Of a stretch of DNA of 64,000 nucleotides, positions 7,735 through 16,597 are shown piece by piece; position 1 is the stretch's first letter; each line of letters begins with the position of its first letter. Below the pieces are notes generated by a model. That model ran no database searches and was not told the origin of the DNA. It saw nothing but the letters and a program-made list of their open reading frames with translations. The DNA comes from DASUPK01 sp963736305 (GTDB lineage: Bacteria; Actinomycetota; Thermoleophilia; Solirubrobacterales; 70-9). A program made the translations under genes and the position numbers. The DNA is taken from contig CAVTOD010000005.1 in NCBI GenBank assembly GCA_963736305.1, positions 682,001 through 746,000 of the forward strand. The letters run 5' to 3'.

Positions 7735-8481
7735 ATGAGCGTCCCCCGTCCTATGGGAAACAAGCTCTGCCTGATCCACGGCAACAGCCTGCCCGAGGGG
7801 GCTGACCCGGTGGAGGGCGAGCGCGTCGAGATCGACGCCGGCGGCGCCCGGCCGGTGGAGGCCACCGACGGTGGCGACATCGTCGGCATCCCGCGCCATG
7901 GCTTCGACCGCTCGATTCCGGCTCACTTGGTCGATCACCGGGCAAACATGCGTGCGGCCTGTGAGCTCGGCTGCGACCGGGTCCTGGCGCTGGGCTCGGC
8001 GGGAAGCCTCGACAAGGATCTGAAGGTTGGCACGCTGATCTGCCCGGAGGACTTCTACGCGCCGGAAACCGCGCCGAGCTTCTACCGCGATCCGCGCGGT
8101 CATTCCGTGCCCGGCTTCGACTCGGAGTGGCGACGGATCGTGATCAGCGCCTGGTCGTCTCTGACCGAAACGGAGCTCGAGGACGGCGGCGTCTACGCGC
8201 AGACGAACGGGCCGCGCTTCGAGACGCCGGCCGAGGTGAGGGCGCTCGCCAACTACGCCGACATGGTCGGGATGACGATCGCCGCCGAGGCCGTGCTCGC
8301 CGCCGAGGCCGCCCTCGCGTACGCGGCGGTCTGCTCGATCGACAACCTCGGCAACGGCATCAAGGACAAGCCACTGACCGTGGACGAGTATCGGCGGGGG
8401 CGCGATCAGAACGCCCGCCGGCTCGCCGGCGACCTCGAGTACGTCTTGCCCGCGCTCGCGAAAGGGCTCCCGGGCAGTTGA
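7735..8481 (+). CDS. PNP/MTAP-family nucleoside phosphorylase (methylthioadenosine or methylthioinosine phosphorylase)
   Basis: Trimeric-type purine nucleoside phosphorylase of 248 residues. Motifs include IPRHGFDRSIPAHLVDHRANM, LGSAGSLDKDLKVGTL (phosphate and ribose contacts), the GPRFETPAEVRALANYADMVGMT block that binds the methylthio-nucleoside, and CSIDNLGNGI. The family cleaves methylthioadenosine or methylthioinosine with phosphate. The next gene, overlapping by 4 nt, encodes a methylthioadenosine deaminase. The pair therefore most likely runs MTA to methylthioinosine to hypoxanthine plus methylthioribose-1-phosphate, as in Pseudomonas. That assignment is inference from context. Confidence 0.87.
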   Translation: MSVPRPMGNKLCLIHGNSLPEGADPVEGERVEIDAGGARPVEATDGGDIVGIPRHGFDRSIPAHLVDHRANMRAACELGCDRVLALGSAGSLDKDLKVGTLICPEDFYAPETAPSFYRDPRGHSVPGFDSEWRRIVISAWSSLTETELEDGGVYAQTNGPRFETPAEVRALANYADMVGMTIAAEAVLAAEAALAYAAVCSIDNLGNGIKDKPLTVDEYRRGRDQNARRLAGDLEYVLPALAKGLPGS

Positions 8482-9728
8482 GCCTCGCCGTCACCGGCGT
8501 CACGCTGGATGGGCAGCTCGTCGGGCTCCGAGCCGAGGACGAGGTGATCGCGGAACTCGGCCCGGGCGTTGAACCGCAGCCCGACGACGAGGTGATCGAT
8601 GGCGCGGGCCTCCTGCTCTGCCCACCGATGGTGAACGGTCACACGCACGCGGCGATGACGCTCTTCCGCGGCTTCGGCGACGACATGGCGCTGATGGAGT
8701 GGCTGCGAACCCGGATCTGGCCGGCGGAGGCGAAGCTCGAGCCCGAGGACGTCTACTGGGGTACCCGCCTCGCCTGCCTCGAGATGATCCGCTCGGGCAC
8801 GACGAAATTCGTCGATATGTACTGGCACGGTGGGCAGGTTGCGCGCGCGGTGGTCGACTCCGGAATCCGTGCAATCGCGAGCAGCGTGATCATCGACCAA
8901 CTGGATCCGGCCAAGGGCAAGGCGCTGAAGCCAGAGGTGCTCGAGGTGCTCGACCGGCTCGCCGAGGCGGGCCCGCGCGTCGAGCCGAGCCTGGGACCGC
9001 ACGCGATCTACACCGTGAGCCCCGAGACGCTCACTTGGATCGCCGAGCTGGCCAATGAGCGTGACATTCCGGTGCATATCCACCTCTCGGAGACCGAGCA
9101 CGAAGTGGCCGACTGCCTCGAGGCACACGGCAAGCGGCCGACCGAGCACTTGGACGCTCTCGGCTGCCTCGGCGAGCGAACGCTCCTTGCCCATGGGGTC
9201 TGGCTCGACGAGTCCGAGCTGGCGAAGATCGCCGAGCGCGGCGCCACGGTTGTCGCCAATCCGGCCGCCAACCTGAAGCTTGCGGTCGGCGGGGTGCTGC
9301 CCTATCCGGCTGCGGCCCGCGCCGGCGTCGCCGTGGGGCTGGGCACTGACGGTGCGTCGTCCAATTCCAACCTCGACATGTTCGAGGAGGTGAAGCTGCT
9401 GGCCCTCACTCAGAAGCACGCGACCCGCGATCCCTCCACGCTTCCGGCCGCGGAGGCGCTGGCGATCGCGCGAGGCGAGCGCTCCTCCCTGCTCGGGGGG
9501 AGGCCTGTGGGAACCGGTGAGCCTGCCGACTTCCTGCTGCTAAGGATGTCCGATCCCGAGCTCTCGGCGGGGAACCTGGACGCCGACCTCGTCTATGCGG
9601 CCGGAGGCGGAGTGGTCGACACGACGGTCGTCGCCGGCCAGGTGCTGATGCGGAATCGCGAGGTGGCCGACGCGGATCAGATCGTCGGAGAGGTCCGCGC
9701 GCGAGCTCGTAGGCTCACCGGCCTATAG
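8478..9728 (+). CDS. mtaD: 5-methylthioadenosine/S-adenosylhomocysteine deaminase-like amidohydrolase
   Basis: Amidohydrolase-superfamily enzyme of 416 residues, cytoplasmic. Metal ligands are visible in order: H55 and H57 in VNGHTHAAM, a His in HIHLSETEHE near residue 200, a His in LLAHGVWL near 240 and an Asp in LGTDGASSN near 290. The GHTHAAMTLFRGFGDDM and SETEHE blocks are typical of MtaD-type deaminases. The start is a TTG that overlaps the stop of the phosphorylase (TTGA), which indicates coupling. It would deaminate methylthioadenosine or S-adenosylhomocysteine. Other substrates such as guanine-like bases are less likely because of the operon partner. Confidence 0.87.
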   Translation: MSLAVTGVTLDGQLVGLRAEDEVIAELGPGVEPQPDDEVIDGAGLLLCPPMVNGHTHAAMTLFRGFGDDMALMEWLRTRIWPAEAKLEPEDVYWGTRLACLEMIRSGTTKFVDMYWHGGQVARAVVDSGIRAIASSVIIDQLDPAKGKALKPEVLEVLDRLAEAGPRVEPSLGPHAIYTVSPETLTWIAELANERDIPVHIHLSETEHEVADCLEAHGKRPTEHLDALGCLGERTLLAHGVWLDESELAKIAERGATVVANPAANLKLAVGGVLPYPAAARAGVAVGLGTDGASSNSNLDMFEEVKLLALTQKHATRDPSTLPAAEALAIARGERSSLLGGRPVGTGEPADFLLLRMSDPELSAGNLDADLVYAAGGGVVDTTVVAGQVLMRNREVADADQIVGEVRARARRLTGL

Positions 9729-9731
9729 CGT
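9726..9731 (+). promoter_or_regulatory. -10 element, leaderless start of the lipocalin-like gene
   Basis: TAGCGT uses the TAG stop of mtaD as its first three bases and ends 7 nt before the GTG at 9739. Confidence 0.5.
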
Positions 9732-9738
9732 CCCGCCC

Positions 9739-10731
9739 GTGAGAAGCGAGGCGCGTTTTCCCGAGGTCGCCGAGAAGGCCGGCCACTACGAGAGCTTCTA
9801 TCTGAAGCTCGTCCAGCCAGGCGGCGGCAGGGGCATCTGGATCCGCCACACCGTCCACAAGCGGCCCGGCGAGGAGATGACCTGCGCGATCTGGTTCGTC
9901 CTCTTCGATTCCTCGGCAGCCGGACCGCGCGCCACGAAGCGCCAGTTCGGCGCAGACGAGCTCGGCGCGGGACCCGACAGCTACATCCGGGTAGCCGACG
10001 CGTCGCTCACCGACGGCAGGGCGATCGGCCGCGTCGCCACCGACGTCTTCGAGGCGAAGTGGGACCTGACCTTCGCCGACACCCACGAGCCCTTCCACCA
10101 CCTGCCGCGCGACTTCCTCTACCGCTCGAAGCTCCCGAAGACGAAGTTCCTCAGCCCCTATCCCGACGCCGTCTTCAACGGCGAGGTTGACGTCGGCGGC
10201 GAGCGGATCGCGATCGAGGGCTGGCGCGGGATGATCGGTCACAACTGGGGCGCCGAGCACGCCGAGCGCTGGGTCTGGATCCAGGGCTCCGGCTTCGAGG
10301 GCCGCTCGCCCGAGGACTACTTCGACATGGCGGTCGGCCGGATCAAGGTGGCTGGCAGGACAACGCCATGGGTCGGCAACGCGATGCTGATGCTCGACGG
10401 CACGCCGCACCGGCTCGGCGGCTTCGGCCAGGTGAGAAGCACCGTGGTGAACGAGTCGCCGACCGGCGCGCGATTCGAGCTCAAGGGCAAGGACATCAAG
10501 GTGACGGGAAGCGTCAGCGCCGCGCCGAAGGACTTCGTCGCCTGGATCTACGCCGACCCGGTCGGCCCGGAGCACAACACCCTCAACTGCTCGATCTCGG
10601 ACCTCGAGCTCGACGTGGAGCTGGACGGCGGCCCGGCCCAGCGGCTCACCGTCAGCGGGGCGGCGGCGTACGAGTTCGGCACCCGCGACACCGATCACGG
10701 CATCCCGGTCCAGCCCTATCCCGACGGCTAG
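9739..10731 (+). CDS. Conserved hypothetical, lipocalin-like (AttH/CrtC-type) protein
   Basis: Soluble protein of 330 residues, rich in predicted beta strands and aromatic residues, with no signal peptide. Blocks such as GIWIRHTVHKRPGEEM, EGWRGMIGHNWGAEHAERW and FVAWIYADPVGPEHNTLNCS recall the double-lipocalin layout of AttH/CrtC (hydroxyneurosporene synthase-like) proteins, but I place it there only by general resemblance. The conserved HNWG...W stretch is the best functional marker. It may act on an isoprenoid or lipid; no neighbour supports a pathway. It converges on the SpoIID gene with 6 bp between stops. Confidence 0.72.
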   Translation: MRSEARFPEVAEKAGHYESFYLKLVQPGGGRGIWIRHTVHKRPGEEMTCAIWFVLFDSSAAGPRATKRQFGADELGAGPDSYIRVADASLTDGRAIGRVATDVFEAKWDLTFADTHEPFHHLPRDFLYRSKLPKTKFLSPYPDAVFNGEVDVGGERIAIEGWRGMIGHNWGAEHAERWVWIQGSGFEGRSPEDYFDMAVGRIKVAGRTTPWVGNAMLMLDGTPHRLGGFGQVRSTVVNESPTGARFELKGKDIKVTGSVSAAPKDFVAWIYADPVGPEHNTLNCSISDLELDVELDGGPAQRLTVSGAAAYEFGTRDTDHGIPVQPYPDG

Positions 10732-10737
10732 CTCGGG

Positions 10738-11847
10738 CTACTTCTTCTTGAAGAAGGCCCAGGTGTCGGGCAGGCCGAGCGCTCCGGCGAGCTGCGGCCC
10801 GGTGACGGTTGTGGTGCCGCCGCTGCCCACGAGGTTGGCATGCACGATCCGGGGGGAGGCACCGCGCTGGGTGACCACGATGTTCCGGAGCTTGCCGCGC
10901 AGGCCGAGGCTGCCGAGCGCGGAGCTCATTCGACCGGGCGAGTACTTCCGCTTCCAGTGCTCGTTGGGAGAGCCGACCTCGGCCTCGTAGGAATCTTCGA
11001 CTCCCCGCAGGTACGGGACGGCGGGCTGCCCGAAGCCGAGAGAGGAGAACTCATTGTTCTCGGTGTGTCCGCCAGATGTGGAGAAGAAGAACGTCTGGGC
11101 GACCTTGCCTCCGTAGAGCACGACCTGGAGGGAAGTCGCCGCCACGGCCTGATCGGTCTTCGCGGTCTCCGCGCCGACCCCGCCGTAGACCTGGCTGCGC
11201 GTGTCGTCGAACACGTCGAAGGTGCTGCCGTGCCCGCCGCTCGAGAGCACGTATGAGCGCGCGGCGACGGCCTGCGCCTTCAGCGCCTCGATCGGCCATG
11301 ACGAGGGCGACTCCTTGGGGACGACACCGCGCACGTAGTCCTCCAGGCCGACGACGTTGATCGCATCCAGGCCGCTCGAGGCCGCCCGCACCTCGAGCGC
11401 GCCAACGTAGGTGCCCTTGCCCGCCACGGCGACGGCCGGAGCGCCAGCGGCCGTCATCACCGCGCCGCACCGCGCCACCACGGTCTTCTTGGAGCGCAGC
11501 ACGACGCCCGAGCCCTTGCGCTTGGCGAGGTAGGTCTTCGCGGGCTTGATCGCCGCCCCGCAGGCCGAGCTGGCGCCGTGGAAGGCGACGCTGCCCACGG
11601 AGTCGCGAAGCAGGACCCGCACGCTCTTGTCCACCGTCGACCCGATCGTGGTGCCCGTGTAGTAGTGGGTTAGGATCTGGTCGTACTTGAAGCCGTGCTT
11701 CGCATAGCCGTAGGCGCCGTACTGGCTCATCCCGACGCCGTGGCCGAAGCCGGCGCCGTTCACGACCCAGCCCTTGGCGGAGGCCGTCGCCGGGATCGCG
11801 AGCGCGCAGACGAGCGCGGCGAGCAGGAGTCGGGTCCCCCGGAGCAT
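10738..11847 (-). CDS. Secreted SpoIID/LytB-domain protein
   Basis: Exported protein of 369 residues. The signal peptide spans roughly residues 1-23 (MLRGTRLLLAALVCALAIPA, ending at TASA). The mature N-terminus shows the SpoIID hallmark GFGHGVGMSQYGAYGYAKHG, then LEDYVRGVVPKESPSSWPIE, ALKAQAVAARSYVL and FFSTSGGHTENNE. SpoIID proteins are lytic transglycosylases that act on denuded glycan strands; LytB-type relatives enhance amidases. Here the role is presumably in cell-wall turnover, since there is no sporulation cluster. The ATG at 11847 was chosen because it begins the signal peptide. It is divergent from the aldehyde dehydrogenase gene. Confidence 0.9.
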   Translation of the reverse strand: MLRGTRLLLAALVCALAIPATASAKGWVVNGAGFGHGVGMSQYGAYGYAKHGFKYDQILTHYYTGTTIGSTVDKSVRVLLRDSVGSVAFHGASSACGAAIKPAKTYLAKRKGSGVVLRSKKTVVARCGAVMTAAGAPAVAVAGKGTYVGALEVRAASSGLDAINVVGLEDYVRGVVPKESPSSWPIEALKAQAVAARSYVLSSGGHGSTFDVFDDTRSQVYGGVGAETAKTDQAVAATSLQVVLYGGKVAQTFFFSTSGGHTENNEFSSLGFGQPAVPYLRGVEDSYEAEVGSPNEHWKRKYSPGRMSSALGSLGLRGKLRNIVVTQRGASPRIVHANLVGSGGTTTVTGPQLAGALGLPDTWAFFKKK

Positions 11848-11933
11848 TGCCCCTGATAACGGGTAGCGCGGCGGGAAGTTGCGGTTGAGTGCGTGAGCTA
11901 GGTTGTGGGTAGGCCAAGGAAGGAGACAGGACG

Positions 11934-13379
11934 ATGGCGACCGAGACGATTCAGGCAACCGATCACAAGCTCTACGTCGCCGGTGAGTGGATCGAGACCG
12001 GCGAGTGGTCGGAGGTGAAGGCCCCCTACGACGAGACCCTGATCGGCCGGGTCCCGAAGGGCGATGCCGCGCTGGTGAACAAGGCCACTGAAGCGGCGGC
12101 CGCTGCCTTCGCCAAGGGAGACTTCCCTCAGCACAAGCGCGCCGGGGTTCTCCAGCGCGCCGCCGAGCTCGTCGCCGAGCGCGAGGACGATCTGGCGATG
12201 ACGATTGCCGCCGAGGCGGGCAAGCCGGTGAAGACTGCGCGCGTCGAGGCGCAGCGCTGCGTCGGGACCCTCGAGTTCGCGGCCGTCGAGGCCCGCTCGC
12301 TCACCGGCGAGATGGTGCCGATGGAGGCCGGCGTGGCGGGCGAGGGCAAGCTCGGCATCGTCATCCGGGTCCCCTACGGAGTGGTCGGGGCGATCAGCCC
12401 GTTCAACTTCCCACTCAACCTCGTCGCCCACAAGCTCGGCCCGGCAATCGCCGCCGGCAACGCCGTCGTCCTGAAGCCGGCGGGCCAGACGCCGATCTCC
12501 GCGATCAAGCTGGCGGAGGTCCTCTACGACGCGGGCCTGCCGGAGAACTGGCTGCAGGTCGTCAACGGATCGGGATCGGACGTCGGCAACGCGATCGTCG
12601 AGCACGACGCGATTGGCGCGATCACCTTCACCGGGTCGGCGCCGGTCGGCTGGGACATCCGCTCCAAGGTGCCCCACAAGAAGGTCAACCTGGAGCTCGG
12701 CTCCACCGCGCCGCTGATCGTCAACGATGACGGCGACTGGGAGCAGGCGGCCGACAAGGCTCAGATCCACGCCTTCTCGCACGCCGGCCAGAGCTGCATC
12801 TCGGTGCAGCGGATCCTGGTCCACGAGTCGGTTGCCGACGAGTTCACGAAGCGCTTCGTCCAGAACGTCGAGTCGCTGGTCACGGGCGACCCGATGGACG
12901 AGAACACCGACGTCGGCCCGCTGATCTCCCGCGACGACCGCGATCGGGTCAAGGAGTGGGTGGACGAGGCAGCGTCAAAGGGTGGCGAGATCCTCACCGG
13001 CGGCGAGCTGGTGGACGAGGACCGCTGCCTGGCGCCGACGGTGATCCGCAACGACCCGCGCGAATGCCACACCTGGAAGGACGAGATCTTCGGCCCCGTG
13101 GCCACGATCCACACCTTCAAGGACTTCGACGAGGCCCTGGAGATGGCGAACGACTCCCGCTACGGCCTGCAGGCCGGGGTCTTTACCCGGGACGTCGGCC
13201 GGGCGATCAAGGCGGGCCAGACCCTCGAGTTCGGCGGCGTGCTGATCAACGAGGTCCCGACCTTCCGCACCGACCAGATGCCCTACGGCGGCGTCAAGGA
13301 CTCCGGCAACACGCGCGAGGGCCCGCACTACGCGGTGCGGGAGCTCACAGAGGAGCGCCTGGTCACAGTCCAGGGCTAG
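11934..13379 (+). CDS. NAD(P)-dependent aldehyde dehydrogenase
   Basis: Aldehyde dehydrogenase of 481 residues, normal length. The cofactor site includes PFNFPLNLVAHKLGPAIAAG and the FTGSAPVGW glycine loop. The catalytic Glu is in NLELGST near residue 253 and the catalytic Cys in HAGQSCISVQR near residue 287. The C-terminal block MPYGGVKDSGNTREGPHYA is typical. Closest in style to lactaldehyde, succinate-semialdehyde or phosphonoacetaldehyde dehydrogenases; the substrate is not readable. Unlike many neighbours it has a real leader: an AAGGAG ribosome-binding site ahead of the ATG and a TAGGTT hexamer further upstream. Confidence 0.93.
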   Translation: MATETIQATDHKLYVAGEWIETGEWSEVKAPYDETLIGRVPKGDAALVNKATEAAAAAFAKGDFPQHKRAGVLQRAAELVAEREDDLAMTIAAEAGKPVKTARVEAQRCVGTLEFAAVEARSLTGEMVPMEAGVAGEGKLGIVIRVPYGVVGAISPFNFPLNLVAHKLGPAIAAGNAVVLKPAGQTPISAIKLAEVLYDAGLPENWLQVVNGSGSDVGNAIVEHDAIGAITFTGSAPVGWDIRSKVPHKKVNLELGSTAPLIVNDDGDWEQAADKAQIHAFSHAGQSCISVQRILVHESVADEFTKRFVQNVESLVTGDPMDENTDVGPLISRDDRDRVKEWVDEAASKGGEILTGGELVDEDRCLAPTVIRNDPRECHTWKDEIFGPVATIHTFKDFDEALEMANDSRYGLQAGVFTRDVGRAIKAGQTLEFGGVLINEVPTFRTDQMPYGGVKDSGNTREGPHYAVRELTEERLVTVQG

Positions 13380-13419
13380 CCACTCGTCCAACGGGCGATC
13401 TCGATTGGCCCATTTGGCG

Positions 13420-13425
13420 TAGCTT
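13420..13425 (+). promoter_or_regulatory. -10 element, leaderless start of the VCBS protein gene
   Basis: TAGCTT ends 8 nt before the ATG at 13434. This supports the ATG over an in-frame TTG at 13425. Confidence 0.5.
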
Positions 13426-13433
13426 TGTTCCAG

Positions 13434-14741
13434 ATGCCAGGGGGACTGACACTGGCAAGAAGGATCTTGCCTGCCGCGCTCGGAAGCGCTGTTCTCTTGA
13501 TCGCCCCTGCCCAGGCGGGGGCGGTGAGCTTTTTCCGAGGCGATTTTCCCGTCGGCACGCAGCCGACCTCGGTCGCCGTCGGAAACTTCAACGGCGGCGC
13601 CCCCGACCTCGCTGTCGCCAACGAGGGCTCGGACAACGTCTCGATCCTGCTTGGCAACGGATTCGGCCAGTTCACCGCCGGCATGCCCGTCTTGGTCGGC
13701 GACGCTCCCAGCTCGATCGTCACCGGCCTCTTCAACAACGATGCCTTCACCGATCTGGCGGTTGCCAGCGTCGGGAACGACAACATCGCGATCAAGCTCG
13801 GCGATGGGAACGGTGGCTTCAGCGGCACCAGCACGGTGGCGACCGGAATGGATCCCCGCGCGATTGCGGAGGGGGATTTCAACGGCGACAACAAGATGGA
13901 CCTGATCTCAGCGAACACCGCCTCCAGCACGGTTTCGATCCTGGTCGGAGACGGGATGGGTGGCTTTGCGGCGGATACGACGCCGTTTGACGTCGCCACC
14001 GCTGCCGCCAACCCGATCGCGATTGCGGTCGTGCAACTCGGAGGCACGGTGAGCACTCCAGACACCAACCTCGATGCCATCATCGCCAGTCAGACGAAGG
14101 ATCAGGTCCTCATGCTGGTGGGCGACGGCACTGGAGAGATCAACGGCAGCGGCACGCTCTACACGTCCATGGGCATCCCGAACTCGGATCCGAGCGGGAT
14201 CGCGATTGGCAGCCTGAACCCGAATAGCCCTAACCCTGGGTTTGCCGCCGAGCCCGATTTGCTCACCGCGAACCAGGGTCCGGACCAGCTATTCCCGGCG
14301 TACGGAAGGACGGACGGCATCTTCTTCGATTTCGGCGGTGTTCTGGCCACCGGAGCCGACCCGGTGGCGGTGGCGTTTGGCGACTTCAACGGCGATGGCG
14401 CGCCGGACGGGATCAGCGCCAACTCCGGTGGTGGGACGGCGACCGTGATCCTCTCGGACGGACTTGGCGGGACCAGCGTGGACAGCTCATCGGCGGTGGG
14501 TTCCTCCCCGAGGGCGGTCGCGACCGGCCACTTCGACGCCGACGCGAAGGCGGACGCCGCGGTGGCGAACCACGACTCGAACTCGGTCACGATCCTGAGC
14601 TCACTGCAGCCGGGACCGCCCGCCGCGACGCCGCCGTCGCCGGCAATCACCAACCCGACGCCCCTTAAGAAGAAGAAGTGCAAGAAGAAGAAGAAGCACC
14701 GCGCGGCCGCGGCGAAGAAGTGCAAGAAGAAGAGGCGCTGA
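13434..14741 (+). CDS. Secreted FG-GAP/VCBS-repeat protein with Lys/Cys-rich tail
   Basis: Exported protein of 435 residues. A signal peptide covers about the first 29 residues (TLARRILPAALGSAVLL, then APAQAGA). The body is a series of FG-GAP/VCBS repeats with the recurring pattern AxGDFNGDxxxDLxxAN, a calcium-binding beta-propeller motif (GDFNGDNKMDLISAN, FGDFNGDGAPDGISAN, and HFDADAKADAAVANHD are clear copies). After a Pro-rich linker the protein ends in a very basic tail of Lys runs punctuated by Cys and an Ala patch (KKKKCKKKKKH, AAAAKKCKKKRR). The tail is odd and may bind the wall or another polyanion. The function is otherwise unknown. Confidence 0.88.
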   Translation: MPGGLTLARRILPAALGSAVLLIAPAQAGAVSFFRGDFPVGTQPTSVAVGNFNGGAPDLAVANEGSDNVSILLGNGFGQFTAGMPVLVGDAPSSIVTGLFNNDAFTDLAVASVGNDNIAIKLGDGNGGFSGTSTVATGMDPRAIAEGDFNGDNKMDLISANTASSTVSILVGDGMGGFAADTTPFDVATAAANPIAIAVVQLGGTVSTPDTNLDAIIASQTKDQVLMLVGDGTGEINGSGTLYTSMGIPNSDPSGIAIGSLNPNSPNPGFAAEPDLLTANQGPDQLFPAYGRTDGIFFDFGGVLATGADPVAVAFGDFNGDGAPDGISANSGGGTATVILSDGLGGTSVDSSSAVGSSPRAVATGHFDADAKADAAVANHDSNSVTILSSLQPGPPAATPPSPAITNPTPLKKKKCKKKKKHRAAAAKKCKKKRR

Positions 14742-14747
14742 GCTAGC

Positions 14748-16073
14748 TCAGTCGTGCGGGTGCGCCATCTTGCGATGGTCGAGCGCCTCGTCGAGGATCT
14801 TCTCGTCGACGCCCATCTCCTTGGCCACCTCGCGGATCGAGCGATTCGAGGCGGCCGCCTCCTTGACGATCTCGCCGGCCTTGTCGTAGCCGATGTGCGG
14901 GTTGAGGGCGGTCGCGACGATCAGGTTGGATTCGCGATGGCGCTCGAGCATCTCCTCGTTCGGCTCGATCCCGCTCACGCACTTCTGGTCCAGATGGCGG
15001 GCGGCGGCGGCGAGCAGCTTGATCGAGTCGAGCAGGTTGCGCGCGATCAGCGGCACCCTGACATTGAGCTCGAACTGTCCCTGGCTGCCCGCCATCGTGA
15101 TCGTGGCGTCGTTGCCGATCACCTGATCGGCCACCTGGATCACCACTTCGGGGATCACCGGGTTGACCTTGCCGGGCATGATCGACGATCCCTTCTGGAG
15201 CTCCGGCAACCGCAGCTCGGCCAGGCCGGCGCGTGGACCGGAGCCCATCAGCGCCAGGTCGTTGGCGATCTTGATCATCGAGACGGCGACGGTCTTCAGC
15301 GCGCCGGAGAGCTCCACCAGGGCATCGCGGTTGGCCTGGGCCTCGAAGGGGTCGGCGGGCTCGGAGATGTCCAGGCCGGTGTCGGCGCTGAGCTGCTCGC
15401 GGACCTTCGCCGCGAACTCGGGGTGGGTGTTGAGGCCGGTGCCGGTCGCGGTGCCTCCTAGAGGGATCTGACCGACGCGGCCGAGCGTCGAGCGGACGCG
15501 CTCCGCACCGAGCCGGATCTGGGCCGCATAGCCCGCGAACTCCTGCCCCAAAGTGACGGGCACGGCGTCCATCAGGTGCGTGCGGCCGGTCTTCACCAGG
15601 TCGGCGAACTCATCGGCCTTGCGCTCGAGCGCGGCCCGGAGCCCGTCGAGGGCGGGGAGCAGGTCCGAGTGGACCTCACCCAGCGCCGCCAGGTGGACGG
15701 CGGAAGGGAAGACGTCGTTCGAGGACTGGCCCATGTTCACGTGATCGTTCGGGTGGGCCTCGTCGCCGGCGAGCTCGGCGATCACCTCGTTGGCGTTCAT
15801 GTTCGAGGAGGTCCCGGAGCCGGTCTGGAAGACGTCGATCGGGAACTGGTCGTCGTGCTCGCCGGCGGCGACCTCGTCCCCGGCCTTGGCGATGCGCTCG
15901 GCGAGATCCCCGTCGAGCTTGCCGAGCTCCGCGTTCGCACGAGCGGCGGCCGCCTTCAGCCTGCCCAGCCAGTGGATCACGGGCGCCGGGATCGGGTGGC
16001 CGGAGATCTGAAAGTTCTCGACGGCTTTCGTGGTTTCGCTCCCCCAGAGCTCCTCAGCGGTCTTCGCTTCCAT
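14748..16073 (-). CDS. fumC: Fumarate hydratase, class II
   Basis: Iron-independent class II fumarase of 441 residues, converting fumarate to malate in the TCA cycle. Signatures are QTGSGTSSNMNANEV, NDHVNMGQSSNDVFPSA, GRTHLMDAVPVTLGQEF, GGTATGTGLN and the superfamily motif GSSIMPGKVNP. The C-terminal domain is complete. The ATG at 16073 starts the conserved segment and is preceded by TAGCCT at 7 nt. It converges on the VCBS gene with 6 bp between stops. Confidence 0.97.
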   Translation of the reverse strand: MEAKTAEELWGSETTKAVENFQISGHPIPAPVIHWLGRLKAAAARANAELGKLDGDLAERIAKAGDEVAAGEHDDQFPIDVFQTGSGTSSNMNANEVIAELAGDEAHPNDHVNMGQSSNDVFPSAVHLAALGEVHSDLLPALDGLRAALERKADEFADLVKTGRTHLMDAVPVTLGQEFAGYAAQIRLGAERVRSTLGRVGQIPLGGTATGTGLNTHPEFAAKVREQLSADTGLDISEPADPFEAQANRDALVELSGALKTVAVSMIKIANDLALMGSGPRAGLAELRLPELQKGSSIMPGKVNPVIPEVVIQVADQVIGNDATITMAGSQGQFELNVRVPLIARNLLDSIKLLAAAARHLDQKCVSGIEPNEEMLERHRESNLIVATALNPHIGYDKAGEIVKEAAASNRSIREVAKEMGVDEKILDEALDHRKMAHPHD

Positions 16074-16080
16074 CACCCAG

Positions 16081-16086
16081 AGGCTA
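16081..16086 (-). promoter_or_regulatory. -10 element, leaderless start of fumC
   Basis: On the minus strand this reads TAGCCT, ending 7 nt before the fumC ATG. Confidence 0.55.
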
Positions 16087-16087
16087 T

Positions 16088-16555
16088 CTAGCCGGAGGTG
16101 TGGCCGGCGGCGTAGCCGCGGCCGAACGCCCGCTCGAAGCTCGCCGACAGCGTGCCGCCCGTCTGGCTGAAGCGGGCTGCGGAATTGAGCCTTCTCACCA
16201 GGTCGGTGTGGATCGCGTCGGCCCCCTTGGCCACCGCGCCGATCAGATAGCCGAGCCGTAGCGTCGCGGCCGCGGAGCCCCGGCGTGCCTCGGCGTTCAG
16301 CTTGGTGGCGGTGACGATCATCTCCCGCCCGATGTTCGCCAGCTCTCCGGCGCTCTGCTCGGGCACGAGGCATGCCGAGATCGGCGTGGTACCCGCCAGG
16401 CGCACCTCGCCGGGCGCGCTCTCGAGCGCCCTCAGGTAGCCATTGCTGGTCACGAGGCACGCGGCTGGAGCGAGATCGTTCTTCTTCGCTCCGCACCCCG
16501 CGCCGGCGAGGATGGCGGCTGCGGAAATCAGCGCGATGGACGATCGGAGGAGCAC
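16088..16555 (-). CDS. Putative small lipoprotein or secreted protein
   Basis: Protein of 155 residues starting at a GTG. The N-terminus (VLLRSSIALISAAAILAGA then GC) is a signal peptide followed by a Cys, so it is probably lipidated, although position -3 is Gly rather than the usual Leu. The mature part is mostly helical with two further Cys (AACLVTS and SACLVPE), which could form a disulfide. I recognise no family. It lies upstream of fumC on the same strand, but fumC has its own -10 so they need not be co-transcribed. Confidence 0.72.
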   Translation of the reverse strand: MLLRSSIALISAAAILAGAGCGAKKNDLAPAACLVTSNGYLRALESAPGEVRLAGTTPISACLVPEQSAGELANIGREMIVTATKLNAEARRGSAAATLRLGYLIGAVAKGADAIHTDLVRRLNSAARFSQTGGTLSASFERAFGRGYAAGHTSG

Positions 16556-16561
16556 TCCCTG

Positions 16562-16567
16562 ATCCTA
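16562..16567 (-). promoter_or_regulatory. -10 element, leaderless start of the lipoprotein gene
   Basis: Reads TAGGAT on the minus strand and ends 6 nt before the GTG start. It lies back-to-back with the MarR-gene -10. Confidence 0.5.
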
Positions 16568-16583
16568 CGTCCGCCGCGGCCCA

Positions 16584-16589
16584 TAACTT
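16584..16589 (+). promoter_or_regulatory. -10 element, leaderless start of the MarR gene
   Basis: TAACTT ends 8 nt before the GTG at 16598. Confidence 0.5.
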
Positions 16590-16597
16590 GATCCCCC

